38,739 nt of DNA, taken from NCBI GenBank assembly GCA_030634545.1, contig DAOWAN010000010.1, positions 1 to 38,739 on the forward strand, written 5' to 3'. Of this stretch, positions 16,211 to 25,412 are shown one piece after another. The DNA comes from Candidatus Nanohalarchaeota archaeon. Lineage in GTDB: Archaea; EX4484-52; B79-G9. The notes beneath the pieces are model-generated. The model was not told the DNA's origin, did not search any database, and saw only the letters and a list, made by a program, of their open reading frames with translations. Each line of letters opens with the position of its first letter. The first letter of the stretch is position 1. The translations under genes and the position numbers were made by a program.

Positions 16211-17278
16211 TCAATGTACCGGGACAATTCTTATCAGTTCATCAACTAATTCCTCTGGCATGATCTTTGATGCTTTAGCTTCATAGTTCAGTAATATCCT
16301 GTGCCTAAGTACGTCGTAAACAACAGCACGGATATCTTCTGGAATTACATAAGCTCTGTTGTTCATGAGCGCATTTGATTTTGATGCTATAAATAGTGCA
16401 ATTGATGCACGTGTGCCTGCACCCCATGCAAGATATTTTGCGTATTTGAAATCAATTCTTCTCTGCACTCTTGTTGTCATAATTATGCTTACAATATATT
16501 TTCTTATTGCACGTGAAAGATACATTTTCTTGACAAGCTGCTGCATGTCTACAAGCTCTTCAGGAGTTACTACGCTTTTTATTTTGAATTCTTCCATTGC
16601 CTTTACTGTGGAGTTGTTTTCAACAATGAATGTCTCATCTTCTTCCGGCGGGTAGTCTACAATAATCTTGAATAAAAAACGGTCTACCTGCGCTTCAGGC
16701 AGAGGGAAAGTGCCTTCCTGTTCTGCAGGGTTCTGGGTTGCTAATACTAAAAATGGCTTTGGGAGGTTGAATGTTTTCTTTCCTATTGTGACCTGACGCT
16801 CCTGCATCAATTCAAGCATCGCACTCTGTACCTTAGGCGGAGCACGGTTAATCTCATCTGCCAATAGGAAATTTGCAAAGCATGGACCTTTTACTGTATA
16901 AAATCCCTTGTCCGGGTGATACGCTGTCAGACCGACAACATCTCCTGGCAGCAAGTCAGGGGTAAACTGGATTCGTTTAAATATGGAGTTTCTGACTGTG
17001 CCTGAGAATGAATTTATCAGAAGTGTTTTTGCAGTGCCGGGGGCACCTTCAAGGAGGGCATGACCGTTTGATACTACGCAGCGAAGTAGGGTGTCTACAG
17101 TATTCTCCTGACCGACTATTGTCTTGTGTATCTCGTGGCGCATCTTACAGATTATATCGTTACCTTCTTTTGCAGCCTGGTTCATTACTTTGAGTTTGTC
17201 GAGGTCAACATTGTCGTCTGTCAGGCGCTCCAACTCGATTTTTTTTTCTTCTTTAACTTCTGTTTTTGTGGCTGTCAT
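16211..17278 (-). CDS. MoxR-type AAA+ ATPase
   Basis: This protein of about 355 residues has a Walker A GAPGTAKT, Walker B LLADEINR, and the MoxR-typical continuation PPKVQSALLELMQERQVTIG, then ATQNPAEQEGTFPLPEAQVDRF (sensor 1 and arginine finger region) and the C-terminal lid. The ATG at 17278 is chosen over GTG at 17287 because a TGTGA string sits just upstream. MoxR proteins act as chaperone-like ATPases with DUF58 and VWA partners, both present here. Confidence 0.95.
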   Translation of the reverse strand: MTATKTEVKEEKKIELERLTDDNVDLDKLKVMNQAAKEGNDIICKMRHEIHKTIVGQENTVDTLLRCVVSNGHALLEGAPGTAKTLLINSFSGTVRNSIFKRIQFTPDLLPGDVVGLTAYHPDKGFYTVKGPCFANFLLADEINRAPPKVQSAMLELMQERQVTIGKKTFNLPKPFLVLATQNPAEQEGTFPLPEAQVDRFLFKIIVDYPPEEDETFIVENNSTVKAMEEFKIKSVVTPEELVDMQQLVKKMYLSRAIRKYIVSIIMTTRVQRRIDFKYAKYLAWGAGTRASIALFIASKSNALMNNRAYVIPEDIRAVVYDVLRHRILLNYEAKASKIMPEELVDELIRIVPVH

Positions 17279-17309
17279 TTTATTCACAGGTAAAATATTG
17301 TTGATTGTT

Positions 17310-17319
17310 GTTTATAAAC
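17310..17319 (-). promoter_or_regulatory. TATA box of the MoxR-DUF58 operon
   Basis: The perfect palindrome GTTTATAAAC lies about 32-41 nt before the ATG at 17278, placing the transcript start a few bases before the start codon. The same GTTTATAAAC box occurs at 36017-36026. Confidence 0.6.
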
Positions 17320-17388
17320 ATTAAGACACCAAAGCATTAATATATCGAGATAATCACAGATTACCGGGCAGTGATTTACACAATATAT

Positions 17389-17400
17389 TGATATATAAAT
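17389..17400 (+). promoter_or_regulatory. TATA box of the coiled-coil protein gene
   Basis: TGATATATAAAT lies about 80 nt before the ATG at 17480. A GATGAGGGTG ribosome-site region precedes that ATG by about 10 nt, the same string type as in the leader of the 12908 gene. Confidence 0.5.
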
Positions 17401-17479
17401 AACAATAGCAAATATTAAATGGGTTAGTAGAATTGATATTGTAGAGGACACAGATAAAGAGGATGAGGGTGTAAAATTA

Positions 17480-19450
17480 ATGAGTGTTTGTAAAGAATCG
17501 CGTGCAGTTTCTGAAAGAGTTTCCAGACGCGCCCATATCTCAAAAGACAGGACAAAGGCGCATACTAAGGCAAGAACTGTGAAAGAGAAGCAGTCTATTA
17601 AAGAGAAGAAAATCCACAAGCATAGAGTGGTTAAGAGTAAGAATGTTTCTTTAAATGAGGGGCATGTCGTGCGTATCGAGAATTGTGTCGCAGATATGAA
17701 GGGTGTGAAGACCAGAGGTAAAGTTGCAGCAAAAGATAATGGATATGCTGTGAAGAGTACTGGCTCTGGTGCGGCTGTCAGCAGAGCAGCTAGAAATGGA
17801 CCTGCGAAGAATATTGCAGTCAATGCTGATGTTAAACCACTGATAAATGCATCCAATGTTGCTGATAGTACTGCTCCTTCCAATACTGTCGCAGGTTCTA
17901 ATACGGAGGCATCTTCCAATATCGCTGTAGGCACTAATACAGATGCAGGTTCTTTACCACCTGCGGCGAGCGATGCTGGAAAAACAGCACCTTTGAAGTC
18001 TTTTGATATACACTCTATTGAAGATAATCCATTTGCAGAGGAAATACCTGAGGATGCCTCTATGAGTGCAATGCCGGAGGTAGAGGTGCAGTCCACTGTT
18101 TCAACTGATAGTGCGATGCCATCATCCCAACCACAACAACAGCCATCAGGGAGTATTGAAACCCCTGCACTAGGTGTGCAAAATACTCCATCGCATGAAG
18201 GCAGCATTGCTGCGAATACTAATGTTACTGCTGAAAGCATAACCGGAAATGCTGTGAGTGGTGCGGTGCCGGTTCTTCAGGGAAGCGGGGCTCCTGCTGC
18301 GGCAGTTAACCCGGCAGGGTCTGTACCTGTTGCGCCTGCTTTAAGTGTTTCGAATCAAGATCCTAAGAATCTGGCGGGTACTGATGCGCCTGCGGGCGTG
18401 GCACAGACTACTGTTTCGGGAGATACAGCAGGCGGAGAACAGGATAATATTGTAAAATTAAAGGAGCAAATTGTACAACTTGAAGAAAGTATAATGTCAC
18501 TTCACCAGATGTATATGGATGGTATTATAGCAAAGAGCAGGTATGATAGTGCGAAAGAGCATATGGAGGATAATATCAGGGAGGATAATGTCCATATCTC
18601 GATTGAGACGCAGAGGACTGCTCTCAATAATCTTAAAGAAGTACTTGATAGAGATGTTGAGGCGGCACTGAATAATAAAGAATTCCATAAAGAGACAGAG
18701 ACTATCAGGAATGATCTTGAAAGGCTTGAGAGACTCAGGGAGTATAAGGTCATTGATGATGAAACTTATGAATTATCTAAATCAAATATCAATAAGCGCA
18801 TGGAGCGTATGAGTACGCTGATTGCAGAGATAAATCGTGCTGTTGATATGGATTTTGAGAGGTATAGCGCATCTTTCGGAAATGAATCCCATGACGGTGA
18901 AGAAGAAAATAAAGAAAGCGGCAAGTCTGTGGAGACTGAAGGTGAGGGTGAAAAAAAGGCAGTTGATGAACAGAAGGTTGCTGAAAACAAAGAAGATAAT
19001 TCCAAAAGGACGATTATCCAGAAGGTTTTGGGGTTACTTAAAATAGGAAAAAAACAAAAGCAGGGTGTTAAGACAGCATCATCTTCCAACTACAGGGATG
19101 AACTTGAAAAGATAAGTAAAATCGAGCCAAAAAGAGATGCACTTATTGAGCTTCAACTGCTTTTGAAAAAGGAAATCCAGAAGAAACATAATATTGACAA
19201 GCAACTGACTTATGAACAGTTAATCCCGGAACTTTCTAAAATAAAGGCTGATGAAAAATTCAAGGCAGAATTAATTAGTTTCTTTAAAGAAACAAGTGAT
19301 TCAGAATATACAGGAGTCATAAATGCAGATGACTTTACAAACATATATAATACGGTTGTAGGATATATGAATAAAATAGAGGGTCTTACGGAGCAGAATG
19401 TGCCTGAAAAAAAAGATAAAAAGGGAAAGAAGATAGAAAAGAAGAAATGA
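17480..19450 (+). CDS. Charge-segregated coiled-coil protein with SHOCT-like motifs
   Basis: This 656-residue protein has no signal peptide or membrane helix. It has four zones: a very basic N-terminus (1-100, many Lys/Arg), a low-complexity Ala/Ser/Thr/Asn/Pro zone (about 100-320), an acidic coiled-coil zone (about 320-520), and a Lys/Glu-rich C-terminal domain (about 530-656) ending in a lysine run. MYMDGIIAKSRYDSAKEHM at about 340-360 and a weaker copy near 418 resemble SHOCT oligomerisation motifs. The basic head may bind nucleic acid or membrane lipid; this is inference. It is divergent from MoxR and convergent with the giant surface gene, with a 13-nt gap. Family not recognised. Confidence 0.82.
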   Translation: MSVCKESRAVSERVSRRAHISKDRTKAHTKARTVKEKQSIKEKKIHKHRVVKSKNVSLNEGHVVRIENCVADMKGVKTRGKVAAKDNGYAVKSTGSGAAVSRAARNGPAKNIAVNADVKPLINASNVADSTAPSNTVAGSNTEASSNIAVGTNTDAGSLPPAASDAGKTAPLKSFDIHSIEDNPFAEEIPEDASMSAMPEVEVQSTVSTDSAMPSSQPQQQPSGSIETPALGVQNTPSHEGSIAANTNVTAESITGNAVSGAVPVLQGSGAPAAAVNPAGSVPVAPALSVSNQDPKNLAGTDAPAGVAQTTVSGDTAGGEQDNIVKLKEQIVQLEESIMSLHQMYMDGIIAKSRYDSAKEHMEDNIREDNVHISIETQRTALNNLKEVLDRDVEAALNNKEFHKETETIRNDLERLERLREYKVIDDETYELSKSNINKRMERMSTLIAEINRAVDMDFERYSASFGNESHDGEEENKESGKSVETEGEGEKKAVDEQKVAENKEDNSKRTIIQKVLGLLKIGKKQKQGVKTASSSNYRDELEKISKIEPKRDALIELQLLLKKEIQKKHNIDKQLTYEQLIPELSKIKADEKFKAELISFFKETSDSEYTGVINADDFTNIYNTVVGYMNKIEGLTEQNVPEKKDKKGKKIEKKK

Positions 19451-19463
19451 ATGGGCTCATGCT

Positions 19464-22400
19464 TTACCCTGTGTCATCTTCTTCTTCAGAGTTCTCTTTT
19501 AATTTCTGTTTTTCTTTTGAGGTCTGTTTTCTCCTGTATAGCGCATAAACGGTCAATACAAGTGCATAGAGTCCAAGGAGTATGTAGGTAGTATAATCGG
19601 CAGGTATCATCGGGGCTGGAGGCTTTATTGTCAGCCTGAATGTTGAAAATACGAATGCGCCTTCGTCACTGCTTATTATTATGCTGCCTTTACAGGTTTT
19701 TGGTTCTTTTGCGGTTGTGATTTTAAAATAAGCAACTCCGGTTTCATTTACTTTGAGGGCATAGTTGAAGAATTCTGTGCCTGTGATGCAATCGTCAAGG
19801 TTTTGCAGTTCTATTGTTATGTTGTGTAAATCTATTGTTCCTGTGTTTTTGAGAAGTACGGGGATGAAGGTGTCTGTTGACTGGTCCAGTTCGAGTACGT
19901 TTGAGAATTCCAGTATTTTTAATCTTGCTTTTGATGCGCCTTCTATGACATGCAGCTGGAAGAATGCGATGTCCAGAGTTTCTGTGTCATTGACTATCCC
20001 TCTTACAGGCAAGACATAATATCCAGGGTTTGCATCCTTGGCAGGTGTAATAACTATTGTCCTGTTTACTGTTTCACCTGCCTCTAGTTTTGCTATTTCT
20101 GCGGCACCATATTCCCACCCTTCAAAATGCACTGCATCCAGGATTAGATTCTCTATTGTTGTATTGCCAAGGTTTGTTATTTCAAACATGACAGGAATGG
20201 CAGATCCCTGGTATGTCTGAAGGGTCCAGTTAAGCGGCTTTATCGAGAGTATCATCTGCCGGTCTGGTTCGAATTCTGTTACTGGTTCTGGTGTGGGGAC
20301 GGGCACGGGTGTTGGGGTTGGAGTAGGTTCGGGTTCTGGTTGAGGTACTGGTGAAGGATATGGTTCGAGAATCGTTATGTTTACGAGATGTGTCAGGCGT
20401 GAAATTGTCCATAATCCGGGAAGATATGTGCTGTCCATTGGAGTTGTGTCAAAACTATCTGTTGAGTAAAGTGGTGTGAGGAAGTCTTTCATTTCTCTTG
20501 CAGCAGCGTCTATGTGGAATGTGAATGTCTGATGGTCTGTTAAATTGTATGAGCTGTTTATTTTTATCCAGTGCTGGGTATTGTTGAAATTACAATCTAC
20601 TCCGGCGTCATCTGAGGTGCAGTCTTCAAGCACCCAGGAGTAAGGGAGGGATAATTCAATATGCCATGGTGCGATTATCTCGAGGTCGGAGGTATGGGCT
20701 GTGATGCGCAGATCAAAGGTGGTATTTATGCCATATGCAAAGTCACGATATGATGTGTCGTTTGATGACTGTTTTTCTATTTCAATGTTGTAGTTGAATG
20801 CGGTCCTGTTTGATAAGTGCAGAAAGTTAGCGCCATAAGGGTTATATACAGCATCTGTCTCGTATGCTTCTGCCATTGATTGGTTCTGGTTGTTCTGGAA
20901 GTTTGTTTCACTATTGAATTCGTAGTAAGTATCATCAGTATATACGGTTTGATCTTTTGCAGGTATGAACTCATATTCAATTATCCTGTAGTCAAAAGGA
21001 TATATCGGTGTTGTGATATTGAATTCCATGTATGACTGGTTTAATGTCCTGTTTCCAGCATAGCATGTGTATGGTCGCGTTTCTGCTTTGTTTGCAGTGG
21101 AATTTGTGGTGTTTGTGGAATTGCAGGCTATCTGTTCTGTGCCTTCAATACACCTGTGCGCCACAGGTATGCAAAGAGTACTGTCATTCTGTGAGCAGTA
21201 GCCCGGCATATAAGAGTCTTTTACTTTTACATTGTTGGCTATCCCTGCCCCACGATTGTATATTATGAGTCGAATAGGAATATTTGTGCAGTTGCCCCAT
21301 GGCTCTTCTGATGTGCAGTTGCTTTTCTGGGATGTGTATGGCATCATCTCTCTTATCATGACTATGTCGGGATTGTTGAGTGTAACACGTTCCACTGGGT
21401 TTGAGATTGTGAATATACCTGGAATGTATTCTTCGATCATGGAGCTGCTGTCAAAAGAATCAATGTCCAGCAGAAAATCGGATATCTCTGTTGTCTTTGC
21501 AATAAAATGGAAGTTCAGGTCCTGTAAATCTGTTATATTGCCGCCTGATCTTTCACATTTAACCCAGTGTTCTATGTTGCTGTAAGAGCAATCGCAGTCA
21601 GAATTTACATCTTTAGAACATCCTGCTACGCTCCATGAGTCAGGAAGGTTTATCTTTGATTCCCATAAAGGCACAATCTGCTCGTTTCCAAGCAGTGCCC
21701 TTAAATTAACATTGAAAATTGTGTAAGTGTCGACAGGGAAGTTCCGGTTCTCACCAGATATATCCAGACTGCTGTCTATTTCATAGCTAAATGCCGCTCT
21801 TTTATTGAGGTATAACCTGTCTGCATTGTCAGGGTTGAATGTCACATGAGATTCTGTTGCGTTTTTAGTCAGGTTTACATTGAATGTGCCTACCATTGTC
21901 TTGCGGATATAGTTTATTTCGGCATCAAAATCATAAAATGACTGTGTGCCGAGGTTAGTATATATGCTGTTGTTAGTTGGGATGAAATCATATTCCAGCA
22001 GGACATAGCTCCTGGGCTCTATAGGTTCTGGCAATTCGAAAGATATGCCTGATAAATAGGCGGTTCCGTTGTATTCTGTGCAGCTGTAGTCTGAGTTGTT
22101 TGTGCACCTGTATGCTAGTGGATTGCATTCACCTGCACCGATTGAGCAATGGTTTGTATGATCGTCATTAGAGATTATTGATGTGTCGTTCAGGCTGACA
22201 TAATATGCAGGTTCGCTGCCACGATTATATAGTATCAGTTTTATCCTTGTGTATGTGCATGTGTTCCACGGATCGCTTAATGTACATGTTTCGTTGTTCT
22301 GGTATATGTATTGCGGCATTTCCCTTATGATTACGATGTCTGGTTCAGATAAGAATTCGCCGCTCATAGGGATGGGCATTGGATGAGGTATGGGCTGTGG

Positions 22401-24344
22401 AAATGTACCTCGCTCTTCTTTTTTGAGGAAGCGGATGGTCTTTGAGGTTGATTTGTCGCAGCTGCACAAGTCTGTGTTGTAGCCGTAGAGGTCGCAGTCG
22501 CTCTGGTTGTATCTTTCGTAGCTTGCAGATGCTGTTATGTTGTACCAGCCTTCATAGAGGACCTCGTAGCTGAAGTACATCCAGAATTCCTCGAAGCTGT
22601 TGATCAGAAAAGGAGGTATTGGCAGTATTGATTTTTCCCATTCGCAGAACCATGAAAATCCGCCAGAGGCACCATAACCAGGGACGTAGGTACCGTACGC
22701 AAGAGGTATGCCGTGATTGCTGAAAAGGCGGTGTTCATTCCAGCAGCAGTATGCGATGATCGGTGTGCTTGTGTCACCGGTGATTGTTATGTTTACCTGA
22801 TCTTCTTCAATTATCTCTTTTCTTAATGCCATGCAGTTGTTTGTTATGTTTATTTCAACGTTGCCGCAGTTTGATAATAAGCTGTGTGTCTCGAACAGTT
22901 TTAGGACAGTATAGTCCAGAAAGGGATTGTATGTGCTGTAATGAGTGTAATTTGAGGCGATATCAAAAGAAAGATAATCGTATTTTGCACAGCAGAACGG
23001 GGCAGATGTCATGCTGACGTTTAGATCGTCTGTAACTCTTTCATCAGAGAATACCAGGTTAGCGGATGATACGATGTTGTTTCTAGAATCGTTTGCAAGA
23101 ATGAAAAAACGATGTATGTCTTCATTTTCCAGAATATAGTTTAGTTCATATGTGTTTCCTATTGTGTTTGTCATTAATATTTTTTTTGATACAGGAGAGA
23201 TTATCTGTATCCATACGCTTTCGAGGTCATTATGGGGATCTGTGACATGTGTACTGATTGAGACAGTATTTCCTATTGGAATCATCATATGAACCGGGTC
23301 AATGTGAATGTTTGAAATCAGTGGTGCGGAAACTATTGTGGTGAATGTTTTGAATTCTGATGCTGAGGTTCCGCTGACATCTGTTGCATTGAAATAATAG
23401 GTGTATGTTCCGCCTGTACCCGGGATGTATGTGTAGCTGTATATTTCCGATGGTGATGAGAGTTCCTGAGTCAGTGCTAATGTTGCGTTTGGGTAGTATA
23501 TGCTTATCCAGACTTTGTCTAATGTCCCGTACTGGTCTGTTATGTTTGCACTGAGGGTTACATTTGGTATGGGATCTGCCTGCGGGAGGCGGAGATAAAA
23601 GTTGTTTTTGTCGGTCTTTAGGTCACGGATGTCAGGGCTAGGGTCTTGTGAGATGAATTCATATTCTTTGAGGTAGCAATCAGTCATGCTGCATGTCTCT
23701 GCACTTCGGAGGTTTCCTTTTGTGTCATTTGCCCATATTGTGTATCTGTATGTCAACATGTATATCGGAGTATATGATGCTGTAAATGTGCCAGAGATGT
23801 TTGTCATTGTCTGGTTCTGCGATTGGTTTTCCGGATATATTATTTCAAGCCATACTTCGTCCAGGTTGTTGTCAGGGTCTGTTATGTTTGCATAGATGCC
23901 TATGCTTTGCTGCAGGACTACAACAGGGTCAGGGTTGTCTATGACATTATCAATAGATGGCCGGTCATCCATTGAGATGAATATGCGGGTGGATGATGTG
24001 TTTGAGCTGGTGTCTGAACTCATTGCCCAGATGTAGAAGTAATAATTGTCAGCTAATGCAGGTGTGAGATTGTATTCGTATATGCCGGCAGAGATTTCCT
24101 GCATGTTGTAGTTGTTGTTTTCCGGTTCAGTTATTGATAGCAATACTGTGCTTATGGAGGATTCGTTGTCTGTGATGTTTGCACGGATTGTGTTTTGCTG
24201 GTCTACAAATACGGATTCTGAATACGAGAGGATTGTGATTTGGGGGACTGCGAAAGCATTGCATGAAATATTGAGGAGTGTGACTGCAAAAATAAGGATT
24301 ATGATGAGCAGATGATTGTTGTTTTGTCCTGAAAATCGTCCCAT
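19464..24344 (-). CDS. Giant secreted Ig-like surface protein with membrane anchor
   Basis: This 1626-residue protein has a signal peptide ending near CNAFA and a C-terminal membrane helix followed by a Lys/Glu-rich cytosolic tail. The first about 430 residues hold four or so Ig-like modules with ITDPxNxLDxVWxxI repeats (bacterial surface Ig/PKD type). A cysteine-rich middle part follows. Two homologous segments of about 330 residues (about 660-990 and 990-1320) each begin with PDIVxIREMxxY and contain matching cysteines. A Pro-rich PEPEPTPTPTPVPVPTPEP linker near 1340 leads to CARDB/NEW3-type domains (FEITNLGNTTIENLIL, LLKNTGTIDLHNITIEL). Many N-glycosylation sequons and cysteines support a stable extracellular stalk or adhesin. 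Confidence 0.9.
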   Translation of the reverse strand: MGRFSGQNNNHLLIIILIFAVTLLNISCNAFAVPQITILSYSESVFVDQQNTIRANITDNESSISTVLLSITEPENNNYNMQEISAGIYEYNLTPALADNYYFYIWAMSSDTSSNTSSTRIFISMDDRPSIDNVIDNPDPVVVLQQSIGIYANITDPDNNLDEVWLEIIYPENQSQNQTMTNISGTFTASYTPIYMLTYRYTIWANDTKGNLRSAETCSMTDCYLKEYEFISQDPSPDIRDLKTDKNNFYLRLPQADPIPNVTLSANITDQYGTLDKVWISIYYPNATLALTQELSSPSEIYSYTYIPGTGGTYTYYFNATDVSGTSASEFKTFTTIVSAPLISNIHIDPVHMMIPIGNTVSISTHVTDPHNDLESVWIQIISPVSKKILMTNTIGNTYELNYILENEDIHRFFILANDSRNNIVSSANLVFSDERVTDDLNVSMTSAPFCCAKYDYLSFDIASNYTHYSTYNPFLDYTVLKLFETHSLLSNCGNVEINITNNCMALRKEIIEEDQVNITITGDTSTPIIAYCCWNEHRLFSNHGIPLAYGTYVPGYGASGGFSWFCEWEKSILPIPPFLINSFEEFWMYFSYEVLYEGWYNITASASYERYNQSDCDLYGYNTDLCSCDKSTSKTIRFLKKEERGTFPQPIPHPMPIPMSGEFLSEPDIVIIREMPQYIYQNNETCTLSDPWNTCTYTRIKLILYNRGSEPAYYVSLNDTSIISNDDHTNHCSIGAGECNPLAYRCTNNSDYSCTEYNGTAYLSGISFELPEPIEPRSYVLLEYDFIPTNNSIYTNLGTQSFYDFDAEINYIRKTMVGTFNVNLTKNATESHVTFNPDNADRLYLNKRAAFSYEIDSSLDISGENRNFPVDTYTIFNVNLRALLGNEQIVPLWESKINLPDSWSVAGCSKDVNSDCDCSYSNIEHWVKCERSGGNITDLQDLNFHFIAKTTEISDFLLDIDSFDSSSMIEEYIPGIFTISNPVERVTLNNPDIVMIREMMPYTSQKSNCTSEEPWGNCTNIPIRLIIYNRGAGIANNVKVKDSYMPGYCSQNDSTLCIPVAHRCIEGTEQIACNSTNTTNSTANKAETRPYTCYAGNRTLNQSYMEFNITTPIYPFDYRIIEYEFIPAKDQTVYTDDTYYEFNSETNFQNNQNQSMAEAYETDAVYNPYGANFLHLSNRTAFNYNIEIEKQSSNDTSYRDFAYGINTTFDLRITAHTSDLEIIAPWHIELSLPYSWVLEDCTSDDAGVDCNFNNTQHWIKINSSYNLTDHQTFTFHIDAAAREMKDFLTPLYSTDSFDTTPMDSTYLPGLWTISRLTHLVNITILEPYPSPVPQPEPEPTPTPTPVPVPTPEPVTEFEPDRQMILSIKPLNWTLQTYQGSAIPVMFEITNLGNTTIENLILDAVHFEGWEYGAAEIAKLEAGETVNRTIVITPAKDANPGYYVLPVRGIVNDTETLDIAFFQLHVIEGASKARLKILEFSNVLELDQSTDTFIPVLLKNTGTIDLHNITIELQNLDDCITGTEFFNYALKVNETGVAYFKITTAKEPKTCKGSIIISSDEGAFVFSTFRLTIKPPAPMIPADYTTYILLGLYALVLTVYALYRRKQTSKEKQKLKENSEEEDDTG

Positions 24345-24571
24345 GGATGAATCGACCTGTTAAGTTTAGAGTATCAGCGGTGGATGTTTTTGTGTGGATA
24401 TGAGGTGCTGGAATGTTTTGTATGCATAGAGCATATATGAATCGCCTGAGTTCTACAGTTCCGTGATTATATATTAAGGTTGTTAAACTATAATTAATTA
24501 TAAATAATTCAGAGGTTGATATTTATATATGGAGTGAGACATATATAGGTCAATATAGTGATAGGGTGTTG
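24345..24571. promoter_or_regulatory. Divergent promoter region, giant surface gene and MinD
   Basis: ATTTATATAT at 24521-24530 is a TATA box about 42-51 nt before the MinD ATG. An AT palindrome ATAATTAATTAT lies near 24490-24501. For the minus gene, AGGTCGAT lies about 9 nt before its ATG as a plausible ribosome site; its TATA box is not clear. Confidence 0.5.
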
Positions 24572-25330
24572 ATGGGTGGTAATTTGCCAAAGATAATAGG
24601 GATTGTTTCGGGAAAGGGGGGTACAGGTAAGACGGTTTCGTCTATTAATATTGCACTTGCACTCCACCAGTTCGGTGAGGAAGTTGTTGTTGTGGATGCA
24701 GATACGACGGCTTCCAGTCTTGGGCTGCATCTGGGATTCTATACGTTTCCAAATAAGCTTCAGGATGTCCTGAATGATGAGATTGATATCAACCGCGCTG
24801 TTTATATGCACCATACGGGCTTGAAACTGGTTCCGTCATCTATTGATCTGGATTCGCTGAGCGCGGATGTGTCTAAGTTGAGATTTGCTTTGAATAAGCT
24901 TGAAGGGATTGTTATTGTTGATGCGCCGCCAGGTCTTGATAAGGATTCACTGGCAGTCCTTAATGCATGCGATGAGGTTATTGTGATTACGAATCCTGAA
25001 ATACCGACGGTCGCAAATGCAGTTAAGGTGGCGCGCATGGCAGCAGAGATGAAGAAGAATGTTCTTGGGGTTGTTATTACCAGGATGAAAAACGCGCCGT
25101 GGGAATTAAGACCTGAAGAGGTTGAGATGATGTGCGAGGTTCCCGTTGTAGGGATTGTACCTGAGGACTGGAATGTGAATAAGAGTATTTTTGATAAAGT
25201 GCCGGTTGTTGCCCATAGCCCGTATTCGCATGCAGCCATTGAATATAAAAAACTTGCAGCCAGGCTGATTGGCAAGACTTATGAGCCGCCCAAGTACATA
25301 GGAATTAAGAAGTTTTTGAAGTTGATTTGA
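24572..25330 (+). CDS. minD: MinD/ParA-family P-loop ATPase
   Basis: This protein of about 252 residues opens with the deviant Walker A GKGGTGKTV, followed by VVVDADTTASSLGLHLG and IVDAPPGLD. These mark the SIMIBI MinD/ParA class, which cycles between dimer and monomer on ATP hydrolysis and positions proteins at membranes or on DNA. The C-terminal IKKFLKLI could form a short amphipathic membrane-targeting helix, as in MinD. ATG at 24572 is preferred; GTG at 24566 and TTG at 24569 are in-frame alternatives. Archaea carry several MinD paralogues, and no MinE or partner gene is adjacent, so the symbol marks family, not proven cell-division function. Confidence 0.9.
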   Translation: MGGNLPKIIGIVSGKGGTGKTVSSINIALALHQFGEEVVVVDADTTASSLGLHLGFYTFPNKLQDVLNDEIDINRAVYMHHTGLKLVPSSIDLDSLSADVSKLRFALNKLEGIVIVDAPPGLDKDSLAVLNACDEVIVITNPEIPTVANAVKVARMAAEMKKNVLGVVITRMKNAPWELRPEEVEMMCEVPVVGIVPEDWNVNKSIFDKVPVVAHSPYSHAAIEYKKLAARLIGKTYEPPKYIGIKKFLKLI

Positions 25331-25412
25331 GTTCGTGAGTGGGTTGGAGCGGTTTCTTCACAAAATACTATTAAGATCAGGCTTGGCGGGAAAAATTGAG
25401 TGAAAAATAAAT

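Noticed and set aside
17284-18240. 318-codon minus-strand frame opposite the coiled-coil protein gene
   Set aside because: It mirrors the low-complexity Ala/Thr/Ser-rich part of the plus gene, overlaps the MoxR promoter, and has no ribosome site; the plus frame continues for 656 codons with a good ribosome site and TATA box.
24802-25275. Minus-strand frame opposite minD
   Set aside because: Shadow of a gene with all ATPase motifs in the plus frame.
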